A stretch of 64,000 bases of DNA from Acanthamoeba sp. SK_2022b (GCA_027943245.1 JANDJZ010000054.1:98501-162500); one strand, 5' to 3'; shown: positions 25,296-43,083, counted from the stretch's first letter. Notes: a model not told the origin generated them from the letters alone. A program made the numbers and translations.

Positions 25296-28200
25296 CTACT
25301 GGAAGAAGTAGGGGCTGTTGAGGATCTCCTGGAGGTCAAGGTTGCCCTTGGGCGGCACGGGCGGGAACTCAATGCCAGGGTAGGTCCGCTTGAAGTGCAC
25401 CAGAAGGTCGTGGAGGAGCGGCCGCGAGTGAAGGTCCACGAATGTTCGTCGTAGGATGCCGTTCATCGTGTCCACTGTCGAGGCGTGCGTCCAGTAGCTG
25501 TCGTGCACCGACGCGTACGTGAGGCCTACACCACAACCACACCCGGGTAAGAATCGACAGCAAAAAAGCAGAGCAGAGCAAAGAGCCGGGAGAAGGTGGT
25601 GGTGGTGGGAGGGGCATACCCGCATCGTGGCACTCGAGAGCAGTGAGCATCATGTGCGTCGAGTCCAGCGAGTGGACGTAGTTGGGAGGGAAGGCGGTCC
25701 GATGCTTTCGTGTGTTGACCGGCAGGCTGTCGTTTTCCTCCCTGACCAGCATCACCTTCTGTAGGGCGGTGGTAACGACGTGGCTTTGCTTGCTCTTGGT
25801 GCGGTAGGGCTGCACCACTGGCAGCCCCATGGGCGTGACCCACGTTACGGGCTTACCCTGCTTCGCGATCAGCGTCGCACAATCGCCTGTCGTGGAGGGA
25901 ATCGGTGAGTTAACCTTGACCCACAGCAGAGAGCCGATTGGGTCGCTGGCCGGACGTACTGAGCCAGGTCATGATCTCTCTCGCTCCACTAAACATCTCT
26001 TTAATGGAGGAGAACGTCGACGTGGCAAGGTATCGGGAGGCGATGAACATATCCTCGTCGGAGATCTTGCCCTTGTCCTTCAGTGCGTTCTCAATCTGCT
26101 GCCTCGCTCCGATGAATGTGACGCCGTACACGCTGCGTGAAGCAGAGACGGAAAGTCAGAATTCAACACATCGGCGTAGGCGTACAAAACCACGGTATCG
26201 ACTGGCAAAGACGTACCTGGTCATCACGGTCTGCTTTATGGTCTTCCGGTCAACCTTGCCCAGCAGCGTCTGCGCGATCTCGAGTCCGCTGGCCGCGTCG
26301 TCCTCGATCCGTCGAACGACAAGCCCCACCACGCCCGAGTACACATCCTGTGGTCGTTCTGACGGCAGGAGGTTCACTTGTCGCGCGCCCATTTCGTCGC
26401 CACCCAAGGCGGCGTAGTGCTGCAATCCATTACAGGAGCCGTCCTGGTGGATGGGCAGCGTAGAGACATAGGTCTCGGGGCTGCCGCTGTTGTAGGCGTT
26501 GACGAGTTCGATCGACGCGGCGAGGCACTGCCACGGCTTGTCGGCCTGCAGCCACCAGCGCTGGCCGCTGAGAGGGTTCGACGCCGAATCCAGGATGCTG
26601 TCCATGTTGTTCTCCACGAATCGCACACGGTCCGCAAAGGTGATCTTGTCATTGCCGTACACGTTGGCCAAATGCACTTTCAGCCTGTGCAGCCAATCAA
26701 CACGACGAAAAGTATAAATAATCTCAACGGTCAGGCCGGATCGCCTTCCGCGGAGAGAGGGCAAAAGGGGAGCGAGGAGCCATTAGGGGAAGAAGAGCAA
26801 CAACAACAACAACAACGTACCAACGCAATCCGGACTCGCCAAGCGGCTTGCCGTCGGCGAATGTGAGGAGACCACGGCATAGATCCTGGCCCAGATGGTT
26901 CAGGTGGGGCGGAATGGGGTAGGTACGGCCACGGAAATCCATGTTGTGAGGGTAGTAAAAGGTCCTGTTCCGACACTCCTTCGCGACCTAGAGAGGAGCA
27001 AATTAACAAAAACAAAAGCGTTAGTAACGCCATTCAGCGAGTTGGAGGGGGAGCTTGGAGAACAAGGCAGGGCAGCGAAGGAAATGGAAGGCACCTGAAG
27101 TTTGTATGTCACGTCGCAGCGGAGCGAATGGAGGTTGTTGTTGGCGGTCTTCACCTTCTTACGCTCGCGGTCAAACTTCTGCTTGACATCAAAGTCCGTG
27201 AAGTACTCGGCCGGGGGTTCGGGTTCGGGCTGGGCACACAAGAGCGTGAGCGAGGACGGGGTGAGAAGGTGTTCCTACGGGGAGGGGAAATGGAAAGGAA
27301 AAGGAAAACTCGGGGGGGGGGACGTACAACGTTGGCGCGGCTCGGGAGGTCGGCAATGCCGCCGCCGTTCTCCCAGGCCTCGCAGATGACATCGTGCATG
27401 CGATCATTGATGCGCCAAGGAGTCGAGGAGAGGACGTTGAGGCACCGGTAGACGTTGTCCATGGACGCGCTGCGGAGGACCTCGGTCTGCATGCGGGAGC
27501 CCTTGGCGCGGAGCACCTGGGTGCGTGCGACGAGGTAGCCGCCTTGGTTGGGGGAGATCCACGGCAAGGGCTCGACCAGCATGGGCATATAGCGCGCCTG
27601 CAGAATGCCGCGCTGGACCTCTTCATGCTCCATCAGCGCCTTGACCTGTTCGTGGCACGAGACGAAGCCCACGACCTTGCCCTTGATCATGGGGCTGTGA
27701 TGGCTGAAGGCAGGTTCAAGCAGGGCCTCCTCCTTCGTCACGAACATCGGCTTCTTCGGCCGTTGTCCAGACAGGAGACGCGCGGGAGACGACTGGGCGG
27801 TGGCAACATCGACCTCCTCGGCCTTGCGCGCGATGGTCGCGGTGTCCAGGAGCTGCTTGAGGAGAAGCCCCCCGATCCTGGCGTGTAGCGCGCTGCCCCA
27901 GTTGGCGTCTTCGAACTGGGCCCTGCTCTCTGCACGGATGAGGGCGCAAAGCTGGTGCTTGGTGGGCGTGGCCGAACGGTTGCGCAGCTGCGGCTTCCAG
28001 CCCTCCTTGGCCAGGCGTTCGCAGTTGTACTCGTATTCGGCAGCGCGACCCAGGGTGAGGATCAGCTGCGCGTAGGGTGCCCCTTCGGGGTGATGGCTCC
28101 GCAAGATCTCGCACATGGTCTCGTGGATGGTGATTACCGCCAGCTTTTCGGGAGGGATGGTGACCAAGTAGGCGTTGAGCTCGCGATCATCTGCCTGCTG

Positions 28201-28827
28201 CTTCCTCTCCTTCTTTTTGGTGGGCGTGGCATCGGCTGTGGACGTCTTGAGAAGGGCCGCGTTCTGCTCCGCTCGGATGGCAGCACACAGGGGCTCAAAC
28301 CAGTGGCCCAGAATCTGATTACCCTGCAGCAGCTCAAATGCAAGGCCCAGCTGTTTGAGGCTCTTTGCGAGCTTCTTGTATCGCTCCACCGCCTTCTCCA
28401 CCGATTTAGTCTCCCAGTCGTACTCGAGATCTTCCAACTCGCGCTTCGCCTCCCAGTCTCTTTGTTGCTTCTCTAGCTCGGCTTGAGTCGCAGCCGATGC
28501 TTGCCGTTGTTGCTGCTGCTGAAGCTCGCTGGCTCTGAGGGAGGCTACGCTGAAGATAGGTTCGTTTGATTGGGCTGCTGAATGCTTGGCGCGAGCAAAA
28601 TTTACGAGCGTAGATGAGGGGGATCGAGATGTAGACGAGCCGGTTCGGGCCAAAGGGAAGAGAGTCGAAGCAGATGAGGAAGTATTATAAGAAGAAGAAG
28701 AAGAGAGCTTTGCCGAAGATCGCAGCTGAGGACTGAAGCGCTCGTATGATGACGACGCCGCGGAAGGCCGCAGACCGGACATGAGCGATCTCCCCAAAAT
28801 TGGCTGTTTAGCTCGTAGCAGCGACAT
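25296..28827 (-). CDS. Mitochondrial DNA-directed RNA polymerase, phage type
   Basis: Single-subunit T7-like polymerase that transcribes mtDNA. ATG 28827 gives an Arg/Ser-rich, acid-poor N-terminus typical of a mitochondrial presequence. A large first exon (to about 27335) holds the N-terminal domain, with coiled coil near 28380-28500 and [13 protein letters not shown] in the conserved region. Shorter exons follow: [38 protein letters not shown] (palm aspartate), [12 protein letters not shown] then [13 protein letters not shown] (O-helix Lys and Tyr), [20 protein letters not shown], and [13 protein letters not shown] with the second catalytic aspartate. The protein ends LNSPYFFQ; aromatic end residues are conserved in this family. 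Stop at 25296-25298. All catalytic residues appear intact. Confidence 0.95.
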
Positions 28828-29073
28828 AGCGAGGACGAGCAGCTGGGTAGGATGCGAGGGGCGTAATGCTCGAGAAGGAGCCGGTGGCAGGATGCGTCAC
28901 GATGCGATGTGATCGCAAGCAATTAGCGGAATAGAAGAGATTAATCAGCACGCGCTACTCCGGTCTGGAAGAGCAAATTTCCGCTCTTGTCGACCAGAAA
29001 CCACGACGTGATTGGGAATAGGTAACAAAACAAAAAGAAAACACTCCCGGAAAATTTGGCGTTAAAACACAAG
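28828..29073. promoter_or_regulatory. Bidirectional promoter region
   Basis: Only 246 bp separate the divergent starts of the mitochondrial RNA polymerase (minus) and dynactin p25 (plus) genes, so the two promoters must overlap or be shared. An A-rich stretch precedes the dynactin ATG. No specific element identified. Confidence 0.5.
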
Positions 29074-29895
29074 ATGGAGGCTGCGACAGAACCACCAGCG
29101 CAGTACTATGAAAAGTCCGAATTCATTGAGACACACACAGGCAACAAAGTGGGACGCAAATCCATCTTGTGTGGCAGTCAAAACATCAGGCTACACGGCA
29201 AGGTATCTTATACCTCCTCCTTCTTGCCGCGTGGTAGCGTTCATGCGTGATTCACGTTCAACATGCTGTCATATAGACGGTTGTAATGCCGGGGGCGAAG
29301 ATTCGGGGAGACTTGGGCGCAGTGAACGTGGGTAAGTATTCAGTCATTGGAAGGAACGTGGTCATTCGACCAGCCCATAAGCGGTACCAAGGGTACGAGA
29401 GCCCCCTCAGGTCCCTGCTTTCGCGTTCGCTCAACGCCGCCGGCTCTCCTCCCGCAGCTCTGTAGCATTCTTTCCTGTCACTATCGGCGACTTCGTTCAC
29501 ATTGAAGAGGACTGCATCGTGAGCGCTTCGTCCATCGGATCTTATGTGCACGTGGGCCGCGGTGCTGTGCTTGTGCGTACCCCCACCGCTGCATGCAGCG
29601 ACTCCCGATGCGGCAGGGGAACGAGCTACTTACCCAAGAGCATGTGCAGGGAAGGCACAGCGTACTGAAGGACTGCTGCTGGATTGAGGAGGGCAGTGTG
29701 TTGGCGCCTGGAACCGTGGTTCCGCCCTTCACCATCTTTGGCGGCGTACCCGCGGTCCAGAAGGGTCAGCTTCCCGAGTGTTTCCAGGAGATGCAGAAAG
29801 AGGCAAGCCTCATCAACTACAACACTTTCCTGCCCCAGCCCGACGTTGTGGCTGCCGGCGCCTCCGCCATTGCCACATCACTCCCAGCCAAATAA
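29074..29895 (+). CDS. DCTN5: Dynactin subunit 5 (p25)
   Basis: Pointed-end subunit of the dynactin complex, which couples dynein to cargo. Four exons. The protein starts [20 protein letters not shown] and continues [20 protein letters not shown], both near-diagnostic for p25. Later exons are left-handed beta-helix hexapeptide repeats: [82 protein letters not shown] and [11 protein letters not shown]. The C-terminal helix is [12 protein letters not shown]. Stop TAA at 29893-29895 with an AATAAA signal within ten bases after it. Length is about 185-190 residues as in animals. Confidence 0.94.
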
Positions 29896-29946
29896 CCCAA
29901 ATAAATTTTTCTAAATGATCTTTATTTCTATTGCTCGCAAGCAAGG

Positions 29947-32530
29947 ATGCAGCAACGCTCGAGTGCTAGATGGGGTGCTGTTGTCGTCGTCTTCGTGCTG
30001 GTCGCCGCTGCAGCGGCCAGCTTCACTGCGGACAAGTCAGTTATCAGGCGGGGGACTGTGCCGCCGTCCAAGAACGGCTGGGCCAGTTCCCCTCCTGTAA
30101 GATTGGTGGGGAGCCAGGCGGTGTGTCCCTGCCTACCCTCCCTCCCTCACCACTGTAGAGAACTGGCTGACTGTTGTGTCGAGTCGCAGGTAACCCTGCG
30201 CGTCGAGCTGAAGCAGCGCAACCTGGACGAGCTGGAAAGGCGGTTTTGGTCCGTTTCCGACCCAACCAGCCCAGACTACGGCAACTTCATGACTCTGCCT
30301 CAGCTGCGGGACCTCATCGCGCCGCCGACCGCTCACGTCCAGGCACGCCTTCTTCTGGCTCACACATGGCCATGTAGTCTGGGGCTCACCCAAAGCTGCG
30401 CTGCAGGCGGTGCTGGAGTGGTTGCAGAGCGGTAGGCCTTCTACTATGGAAATCGTGCCCACAGGTGACTACGTTGCCGTCACAATGTCAGCTGCCGCGG
30501 TCGAACGGCTCTTTGGTGTGGAACTGGTGCGCTACGTGAGGAACGTGAAAGAGAGTCAGGCCATCGTTCCTCAGTCCATCCTCCGCGCGAGGGAGCAGCA
30601 GTACTCTCTGCCCGCACACGTGGCCGAGCTGATCTACGGCGTTAGCGGGCTCGTCGACTTCCCTCCTCTCATTAAATCGTACGCTGTGTGTGTGTGTGTG
30701 TGTGTTTCAAGTTGTTGTTCCCGTTCTCTACGTTCTTCACCTGCTCATGGCGAGCAGACGGTCAGCGCAGAGCGCCTATGCCGACGAGCCAGGCATCAAC
30801 ATTACGCCAGGTATCATCAAGAATCTCTACAAGATCAACGACGCGGTCGGGAAGGCAGACAACAACAGCCAAGCGGTGGCCGAGTTTGAGCAGGAGTATT
30901 TCTATCCGTCAGACATCCCCATCTTCCAGAAGAAATTTGGCCTGCCCTTCAAGAACATCTCCCGCATCGTCGGTCGCAATCAGCCCAACACCGGTATGAC
31001 GCTCACCTTGCTGGCCGTTCTCTTTGGAATGCAGCGTGGCCATTATTTACGCGTCGAGTGTCGAAACCCTGAAGGCTACCTCGGCGAGGCCTCGTTAGAC
31101 ACCGAGTACATCATGGGCGTAGCGACGAATGTGCCCACCTGGGTGTTCTACCAGGACTCGTTTGACCTGGTGGCTTGGGGCATCAAGATCTCCTCCACTC
31201 CCGGCGCTCCATTGATTCATTCAGTCAGTAAGTGTCCCTCTGCTCGTATTTCGATCAAAATATTGCCTGCCCTCCCTCACCCCAGCCTTGCATGTCCATT
31301 GTAGGCTACGGCAGCGGCGAGAGCTCCTACGACGCGTCGACCATGTCGAGGGTGAACGTCGAATTCCAGAAGCTTGGTCTCCTCGGCTTCTCCCTCTTGG
31401 CGGTAGCCTCTTCCGTTGGATCTATTGCCTTGCGCTACGCCAGCACAGGAGCGCTGACTTACGCATGGCTTCTCTCCTGTGGTCTTCTGACTGCAGTCTT
31501 CTGGCGACGACGGAACCGGCCACACGGGCACCTTCTGGTGCGGCTCGTTCGATGCCAACTTCCCGGCGTCCTCACCCTACATCACTGCTGTGGGCGGCAC
31601 ATACTTGACCGCTCAAACGGGTATGTGGCCACCTCCTACTGCCGTGGAGACTCACACGGACGCACGTGATGACCTCATGCTGCGGTTGTTTGCGTTCTGC
31701 AAGGCGGCACCGAGATTGGGTGGCCTGGGAGCGGTGGCGGATTCTCGGCCAACTACCCCCAGCCCTCCTACCAGAGCGCTGCCATCAAGCAGTACCTCCA
31801 GCAGAGTAAGTGGGACCTTTATGTAGATTATCTAACAATCTCGCGCACATAATGTGTTAATGACGCACTCGCGCCATGGCCAGGTGGCCTGCCGGACGCC
31901 GAATACTACAACACCAGCGGAAGGGCGCTTCCCGACGTGTCGGCCCTGAGCACCAATTTTGAAGTAGTGGTCCAGGGCCTCTGGGGTCCTATCTCTGGCA
32001 CCTCGGCAGCCGCCCCGACCTTTGCGGCCATCGTGACCCTGCTCAACGACGCCCGCTACCAGGCGGGCAAGGGTCCGCTCGGCTTCCTCAACCCCTTCCT
32101 CTACCAGGTATGAGATCCCAGTAGACGGGAGTGACACCGCTATTGCTCACTGAGTTGTGTCTTGTCTCGCTCCAGGTGGGACGTATCGGGTTCGACGTGA
32201 CCCAGGGCAACAACCAGGTACGTGAGGACTCTAGGGGCTGGTTTTCCAATACCATTGGGGTTTCCTTCGGTCTGGTTGACACTGCTTCTCTCCCAATCCG
32301 ACCTTCTTCGTCCCATGCCCGAAACCAGAACTCCTGGTGCTCTGCCGGCTTCCCGGCAACCTCTGGCTGGGTATTTGCGCTCATCTCTCCTCCATGGTCT
32401 GGGTCACAATGGCATTACCCTCTCACCGGCGTATCGCTTGGCGTTCCTGCTCGGCCTTGTTCAGGACGCCATCACTGGCCTCGGCACGCCCGACTTCCAG
32501 GTGCTGTTGAACGCCGCCCTTCGCGTCTAG
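29947..32530 (+). CDS. Sedolisin-family (S53) serine-carboxyl protease, TPP1-like
   Basis: Predicted secreted or lysosomal acid protease. ATG 29947 starts a signal peptide (hydrophobic core VVVVFVLVAAAAA). A prodomain of about 180 residues follows (LKQRNLDELERRFW, SPDYGNFMTLPQL, VAVTMSAAAVERLFGV, VAELIYGVSGLVDFP). The mature enzyme begins after about 30790 (NITPGIIKNLY). Catalytic Glu and Asp are in GEASLDTEYIMGVA (about 31085), the oxyanion aspartate in SGDDGTGHTG (about 31500) and the nucleophile in ISGTSAAAPTFAAI (about 31990). The Ca2+-binding C-terminal segment is IGFDVTQGNN and DAITGLGTPDF. Stop TAG 32528-32530. The gene starts 51 bp after the dynactin stop. A (TG)n run lies in the intron at about 30684. 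All catalytic residues are present. Confidence 0.93.
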
Positions 32531-32604
32531 GTGCCGACTGGCTGGAGGCGGGAGAGCCAGGTCCAATACTTTGTAGTTTTTGTTTCGTTTTGTGCAGTTT
32601 GTGT

Positions 32605-33875
32605 TCAGGTGTGATTTTGTTTATAAAGTGGATTTTCGAGGAAGTCGCCTGCGTTGAAATCTGCTTCGTCGTCGTCGGCGTCGTCTTCCTCAGAGCCCGC
32701 CTCGCCCTCTTTTTCCTCATAATTATGTACACGCTTGCTCTGCTCTTCGAGGTGAGCCGCTACTCGCTCCCGCCGTTCTTCCGGTGACAGCTTGGTGCAG
32801 ACGTAGACGTAGAACGTTCCGCTTTCGTCGTCTTCCAGAACGGACAAACACCGCACCTGCTCCTCGCGACTCAGCGTGATCTTTCGCTCCTCAAGCCGCC
32901 ACTGGAGCGAATCAGGACGAGGAAGGGCCAGTGTTAAACGAGATCACTTGGTTTCACTTGCACGGCTCAACCCAGTGGCGACGCATCCAGGGCGGGGAGG
33001 CTCACCTTGTGCTTGAGCTGATCCTTCAGGAGGTAGTGTCGACGGAGGTAGGGAGGGCCGTAGCTTATGCACAAATACTGCCCGCCAGTCCGCATCACCC
33101 GCCATATCTCGTTGCACATCTCGTACACGAATTCGAAGCACTGTGGGCCGCAGCACACAGCATCCAAGGTCCCTGCGTGTGGAACGCGTTGGGCTCGATG
33201 ACGACGTTTAAACGGCGCGCCGTTGTGAGTGAGCACCTTTGTCTATGACCTTGTCGAAGGACTCGTCCTCAAAGTCCATTTTGGAGACATCCATCACTGT
33301 ATCTGTGAGCCAGCACCCCTCTATGGGGTTAGCATCGCTCATAGGACTTCTATAGGCGATGAGATGGTGATGGTACAGGTCATGAGCGGATAGCGGTCGG
33401 CCTGCTGTTCCACCATCTGCTGGATGATCACGTCCGATATGTCGATGTTCGTTATGTTCGTGTAGCCGTCCTCGTACAGTCCCGCTGACACAGCTGCACG
33501 CCGCACGCGCTAGTCGTCGGACTCCGCTCAAACGAAACTTCCCCCCCAGAGCGGACCACCCAAATAACGGGAGGGAAAAAATCAAACTAACGTACACGAG
33601 TTGCCACAACCAACGACCAACAGGCGGGGAGGCGCGACGGAGGGGGGCGCTGGGAGAGGAAGGTAGGGCGCGAAGACGGCCTGGGCATGCCGCCGGAGGA
33701 TGGGGTACTCGCAATACCAGTCTTTGTGCTTGGCAAACTTGGGCTGTGCGTACCGCGCATTCCAGTACTCTCGCCCTCCGCCATACACAGCTTCAGATTC
33801 AATGGTCGCTTTCTTTTCTGATTGTAGCAGCACCTCCTCCCGACGCGTCGCTGCTTCACCACCGCTGCCCTCCAT
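32605..33875 (-). CDS. SAM-dependent methyltransferase, METTL13/EEF1AKMT4-like
   Basis: Minus-strand gene of about five exons, ATG 33875 to TGA 32605-32607, convergent with the protease gene (75 bp between stops). The start contains YGGGREYWNARYAQ, then DWYCEYPILRRHAQAVF and LLVVGCGNS, the class I methyltransferase motif I in the form used by the METTL13 N-terminal/EEF1AKMT4 group. Next come GYTNITNIDISDVIIQQM (acidic ribose-binding residue), MDFEDESFDKVIDKG and TLDAVCCGP, EIWRVMRTGGQYLCISYGPP, and a last exon with SGTFYVYVCTKL and an acidic tail. Known relatives methylate lysine on translation elongation factor eEF1A; the substrate here is inferred from family only. Confidence 0.85.
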
Positions 33876-34144
33876 CTCTCTTTTTTTCCCCCGTCAGGTA
33901 TGCCCCCTCGAAATGCACCTCGCCTTGCTTTTGTACTTTTTAAAAGAAAAGCAGGAAAACCATATAGGAAAATCCAGACGCCGCCAGAAAGGAAAGCAAT
34001 GCGAGTTCTAGCCGTTGTTTAGCGTAGGGGCGCGCCTGGAGACTTGCTTAGACAAGGTGAAGGAGAAGGAGAGAAGGCACAGCGCTCCTAGATCAAGGAA
34101 GCAAGGCAGGAGGCTCTGAAAGACTCTCTTGAAAGACTGCCGTG
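33876..34144. promoter_or_regulatory. Bidirectional promoter region
   Basis: 269 bp between the divergent starts of the methyltransferase (minus) and the ArfGAP/PH gene (plus). An A-rich stretch lies at about 33945-33995. No named element recognised. Confidence 0.5.
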
Positions 34145-38625
<4,481 letters not shown>

Positions 38626-38795
38626 AAGATGCCCACGATGTTTTCTCTTTTTTTCCTTTATGCCGTTTCTTGTCGCCATAAAGCTTCGTGGCCGCCACCG
38701 GTGTTCTCGGATTTTTCCGGAGTTAGGTTCACACGAGGTTCCTGAAACGAGGGCAAAAAGGGCTTTGTGCATCTCGCTCTCGATCATTCACACAG

Positions 38796-41700
38796 ATGGA
38801 GACCCCTACACCTCAGGAGAACACAACACCAGTGCCCCAACAAGCGGGCGAGGATGTTGCAGCCGCCCCTGCCAAGCGGAAGGAGCCTGCGTCGTATGCG
38901 AAGCGCGATTTTTTGATCGCAATCGAGAAGGAGATCGCCAAGGATTGGGAAGAGAAGAAGCTGTGGGAGACAGATGCACCCAAGGAGGGTGAGACGAACG
39001 ATCCCAAATTCATGGTCACATTCCCGTACCCTTACATGAACGGCCGTCTTCACTTGGGCCACACCTTCACCGTGTCCAAGGCCGAGTACGCTGCCGGCTT
39101 CCAGAGGCTCAAGGGCAAGAGGGTTCTCTTCCCCTTCGGATTTCACTGCACTGGCATGCCCATCAAAGCGTGCGCCGACAAGATTAAGCGTGAAATCGAA
39201 CAATTCGGATGCCCGCCCAAGTTTCCCGAGCCCGTTGGTAGGTTTCTTAGACATCAATTATTATTGATTCTCGCCCTTGCCTCTGTCCTCTTGATGACGC
39301 AGAGCTGATGAAATTCTTCTTCTTCTTATTTTTTTTGTTATCCTTATTATTACCACATTTCAGAGGAACCCGAGGCTGCTACTACTCCAGAACCCACTCC
39401 CGAGAAGAAGAAGGTTGACCCCACCGCTTTCCACTCCAACAAGGTACACTGCGTGTTTCCCTTACGGTGATAGAGGACCCTCATCGCGACTTGGTTTCGG
39501 CGCTCACGGTGCACTTCCTCTCTTCCTCATGCGTGCGTCTTCGACCACCCAGTCCAAGGCCAAGGCCAAGGGCAGCGGAAGGGACAAGTACCAGTGGGAG
39601 ATCATGGAGGAGATGGGAGTGCCCGAGAGCGAGATCCCCAAGTTTGCCGATGCCCAGCACTGGCTTTACTACTTCCCCCCGTTCGCCATGGAGGACCTCA
39701 AGGACATGGGAGCCTGCGTCGACTGGCGTCGATCGTTCATCACCACCGACGTCAATCCCTACTATGACTCGTTCGTGCGCTGGCAATTCGAGACCCTCAA
39801 GGCTCAGGGCAAGGTCCAGTTCGGCAAGCGGTAACTCTCTCTCTCTCTCTCTCTTCAACATGAGGGTGCGTGGCCTATCTCCTGGGTGGGTGCTGACGTA
39901 CAGTTGTTGCACCAGATACTCGATCTATTCGCCGTTGGACGGACAGCCTTGCGCGGACCACGACCGCTCCAAGGGAGAAGGGGTGCTGCCGCAGGAGTAC
40001 ACTCTCATCAAGCAGGAGGTGCTCGGCCCTCTCCCCGAGAAGATGAAGGCGCTGGAGGGAAAGAAGGTCTACCTTGTGCCCGCCACCTTGAGGCCGGAAA
40101 CCATGTACGGTCAGACCAACTGCTACGTGCTCCCCACCGGCACCTACGGTGCCTACGAGATCAACGACACCGACGTCTTCATCTGCGGAGAGCAGGCCGC
40201 CAGGAGTACGACCGCCATCCTCGCTTCTGGAGGAGATGTCCTGGTCTTTGACGCAGCACTAACCACTGAGCGCAATCGTGTTGGCAACGCAGACCTCAGC
40301 TTCCAGGGCCACTCCAAGGAGTTCGGTAAGCCTGTGCGCTTGGTGGAGCTCACCGGCCAGGACTTGATCGGTCTCCGCCTCAAGGCGCCGCTCGCCAAGT
40401 ACGAGGCCATCTACGTCCTCCCCATGCTCACCGTCTCCCTCGACAAGGGCACGGGCGTGGTGACCAGCGTGCCCAGCGATGCCCCGGACGATTATGCCGC
40501 CCTCATGGACCTCAAGAACAAGCAGCCCTTCCGAGCCAAGTACAACGTCACCGACGAGATGGTGCTCCCCTTCGACGTGGTGCCCATCATCGACATTCCC
40601 GAGTATGGCGACACCGCTGCCGTGACGCTCTACAACGAGCTTAAGATCGCTAGTCAGAACGACAAGGACAAGCTCACCATCGCCAAGGACCGCGTCTACT
40701 TGAAGGGCTTCTACGACGGCGTCATGAAGGTTGGGCCTCACGCCGGAATGTACGCCGCCCCAACCTCCCTGAACAATGGGCTGTGCTTGCCATTGCGACC
40801 TTCAGCTCATTCCGATATTAATTGTGTGTTGGAAACAACGTTCTTCTCTGTCTCGCCCGCAGGAAGGTGCAGGACGCGAAGCCCCTCATCAGGAAGGAGT
40901 TGATCGACGCTGGGTTGGCCGTCGTGTACAGCGAGCCTGCTGAGACCGTCATTTCGCGCTCGGGCGACAAGTGCGTGTGCGCCCTCACCGATCAGTGGTA
41001 CATCGCCTACGGCGAGCCCGAATGGCGCGCCCAGGTACGCCCTGTTCTTCCCTCCCCTCCCCCCTCTCTCTCGTTGTCGGCGTCTGCCTTGGTGCTCACC
41101 CGTGTCACATAAACACTGAATTCAGGTGGAGGCCGTCTTGAAGGACATGGAGACCTACGGTACTGAGACGAGGCACCAGTTCGAGAAGACCCTTGATTGG
41201 TTGAAGGAGTGGGCCTGCTCGCGCAGCTACGGCTTGGGCACGAAGCTCCCGTGGGACACCCAGTACCTCATCGAGTCGCTCTCCGACTCGACGATCTACA
41301 TGGCCTACTACGCTGTCGCCCACCTGCTCCAGGCCGGCAGCCTCGACGGCTCCGTTGCCGGTCCGGCTGGCGTCAAGCCCGAGCAGCTCACCAATCAGGT
41401 GTGGGACTACATCTTTGCCCGCGGCGATCTTCCTGCCGAGACCACCATCCCGGTCGACACCCTCAAGACCCTCCGTCGAGAGTTCGAGTACTGGTACTGT
41501 GCCCACTGCAACTTGCAGTAACCCTGTGACACCGTCTTGTGTGTTGTGCCTTCATGTGCTCACCAGCGAGTCTCAATTCCTCTGAATGGTTCACACTCAC
41601 GCGCACGCACGATCAGGTACCCGTTGAACCTCCGCGTGTCGGGCAAGGATCTCGTGCCCAACCACTTGACGTTCTTCCTCTACAACCATGCCGCCTTCTT

Positions 41701-42910
41701 CCCCAAGGAGCGATGCCCGCAGGGCGTGCGCGCCAACGGCCACATCCTCCTCAACGGCGAGAAGATGTCCAAGTCGACGGGCAACTTCCTCACCCTGCGC
41801 GACGCGATGGAGAAGTACTCGGTGGACGGCATGCGCTTTGCTCTCGCCGATTCGGGCGACACGACCGAGGATGCCAACTTCCTCGATGAGACCGTGGACA
41901 CGGGCGTGCTCCGCCTCTACACGCAGATCGATTGGATCAAGGAGACCATCGCCAACTTGGGCAACCTCCGGGACGGCGAGCCGACGACCTTCTTTGACCT
42001 GGTGTTCCAGAGCGAGATCAACCGCGCCATCACCCTGACCGACGGCAACTACGAGCGCATGAAGTTCCGGGAGGCCCTGCTCACCGGCTTCTGGAACTTG
42101 CAGTCGGCGAGGGACAACTACCGCCTGGCCGAGAAGCAGATGAACCGGAAGCTCGTGGAGCGGTTCGTCGAGGTGCAGACCATCTTGCTCGCGCCCATCT
42201 GCCCGCACTACTGCGACTACATCTGGACCAAGCTCCTCCACCGCGCCGGCTCCGTGCGCCAGGCGTCCTGGCCCGAGTCGGGGCCCGTCGACGAGGCGCT
42301 CTTGGCCCAGAACGACTTCCTCCAGGAGGTCCTCCACACCTTCCGCATCCGCATCCAGAACACGCGGGAGCAGTTTGTCGATACGGCCAACGGCTACGTC
42401 TACGTGAGCGACGAGTTCCCCTCGTGGCACCAGAAGGCCATCAGGGCCCTCCTGCCCCTCTTCAACTCGGCCACCGGCGAGTTCGAGCCCGACTTCAAGA
42501 AGAAGGTCTCCGACGCCCTCAAGGAGGACCCCTCGCTCAAGGCCGACACCAAGAAGGTCATGAACCTCGTCGCCGACATGCCCAACAGGATCAAGGCCGA
42601 CGGCCCCGCGGCATTCAACCTCGCCGCCCCCTTTGACCAGTTGGCGCTCCTCAACAGCAACCAGGAGTTCTTGCGCGAGCAGCTCGGCCTTGCCGCCCTC
42701 TCTATTTATTCGGCCTCGGACGCCGACGCCCCCGACCACGACAACAAGAAGGCCACCGCCGTCCCGCTCAAGCCGGTCTTCACCTTTGCTGGCGAAAAGA
42801 AGAAGGTCGAGAAGAAGCCCGCCGCCAATAAGGCCAAGCCCGCCGCCGCCGCCGCCAAGAAGCAGAACCCGCCCAAGAACCAGAAGAAGGCCGCTCCTCC
42901 CGCCAACTAG
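38796..42910 (+). CDS. LARS1: Leucyl-tRNA synthetase, cytosolic
   Basis: Charges tRNA-Leu with leucine in the cytosol. ATG 38796; exons are long, separated by short introns. The archaeal/eukaryotic LeuRS form is clear: [20 protein letters not shown] contains the HIGH motif (HLGH), followed by [20 protein letters not shown]. The CP1 editing domain spans about 39940-40740 ([15 protein letters not shown], threonine-rich editing pocket; [19 protein letters not shown]). After it come [33 protein letters not shown] and the KMSKS motif in [17 protein letters not shown] (about 41757). The anticodon-binding domain and C-terminal region follow, ending in a Lys/Ala/Pro-rich tail; TAG 42908-42910. Codon use is highly biased to C/G third positions, as expected for strong expression. 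A tRNA-Leu locus lies 266 bp downstream. Confidence 0.96.
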
Positions 42911-43083
42911 ACCTTTTCCTCCTCTTTGGCCACGTTTTAGTAAACCGTTCGTCAGCCTCCTATGTCTGTTTCACTGTCGTCGCTGTGGAACGAGCAGGGT
43001 TCAGGGGAAGTCCTAAGATGCTTGTTTGCTTTTTCTCTTCACTTCCATATGGACACCACGGGACGGGAGGGTGCGTGGGTGTC

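Noticed and set aside
29056..29073. Dynactin p25 start six codons upstream at a TTG
   Set aside because: Known p25 proteins begin at the ATG 29074 context, and TTG starts are not expected in eukaryotes.
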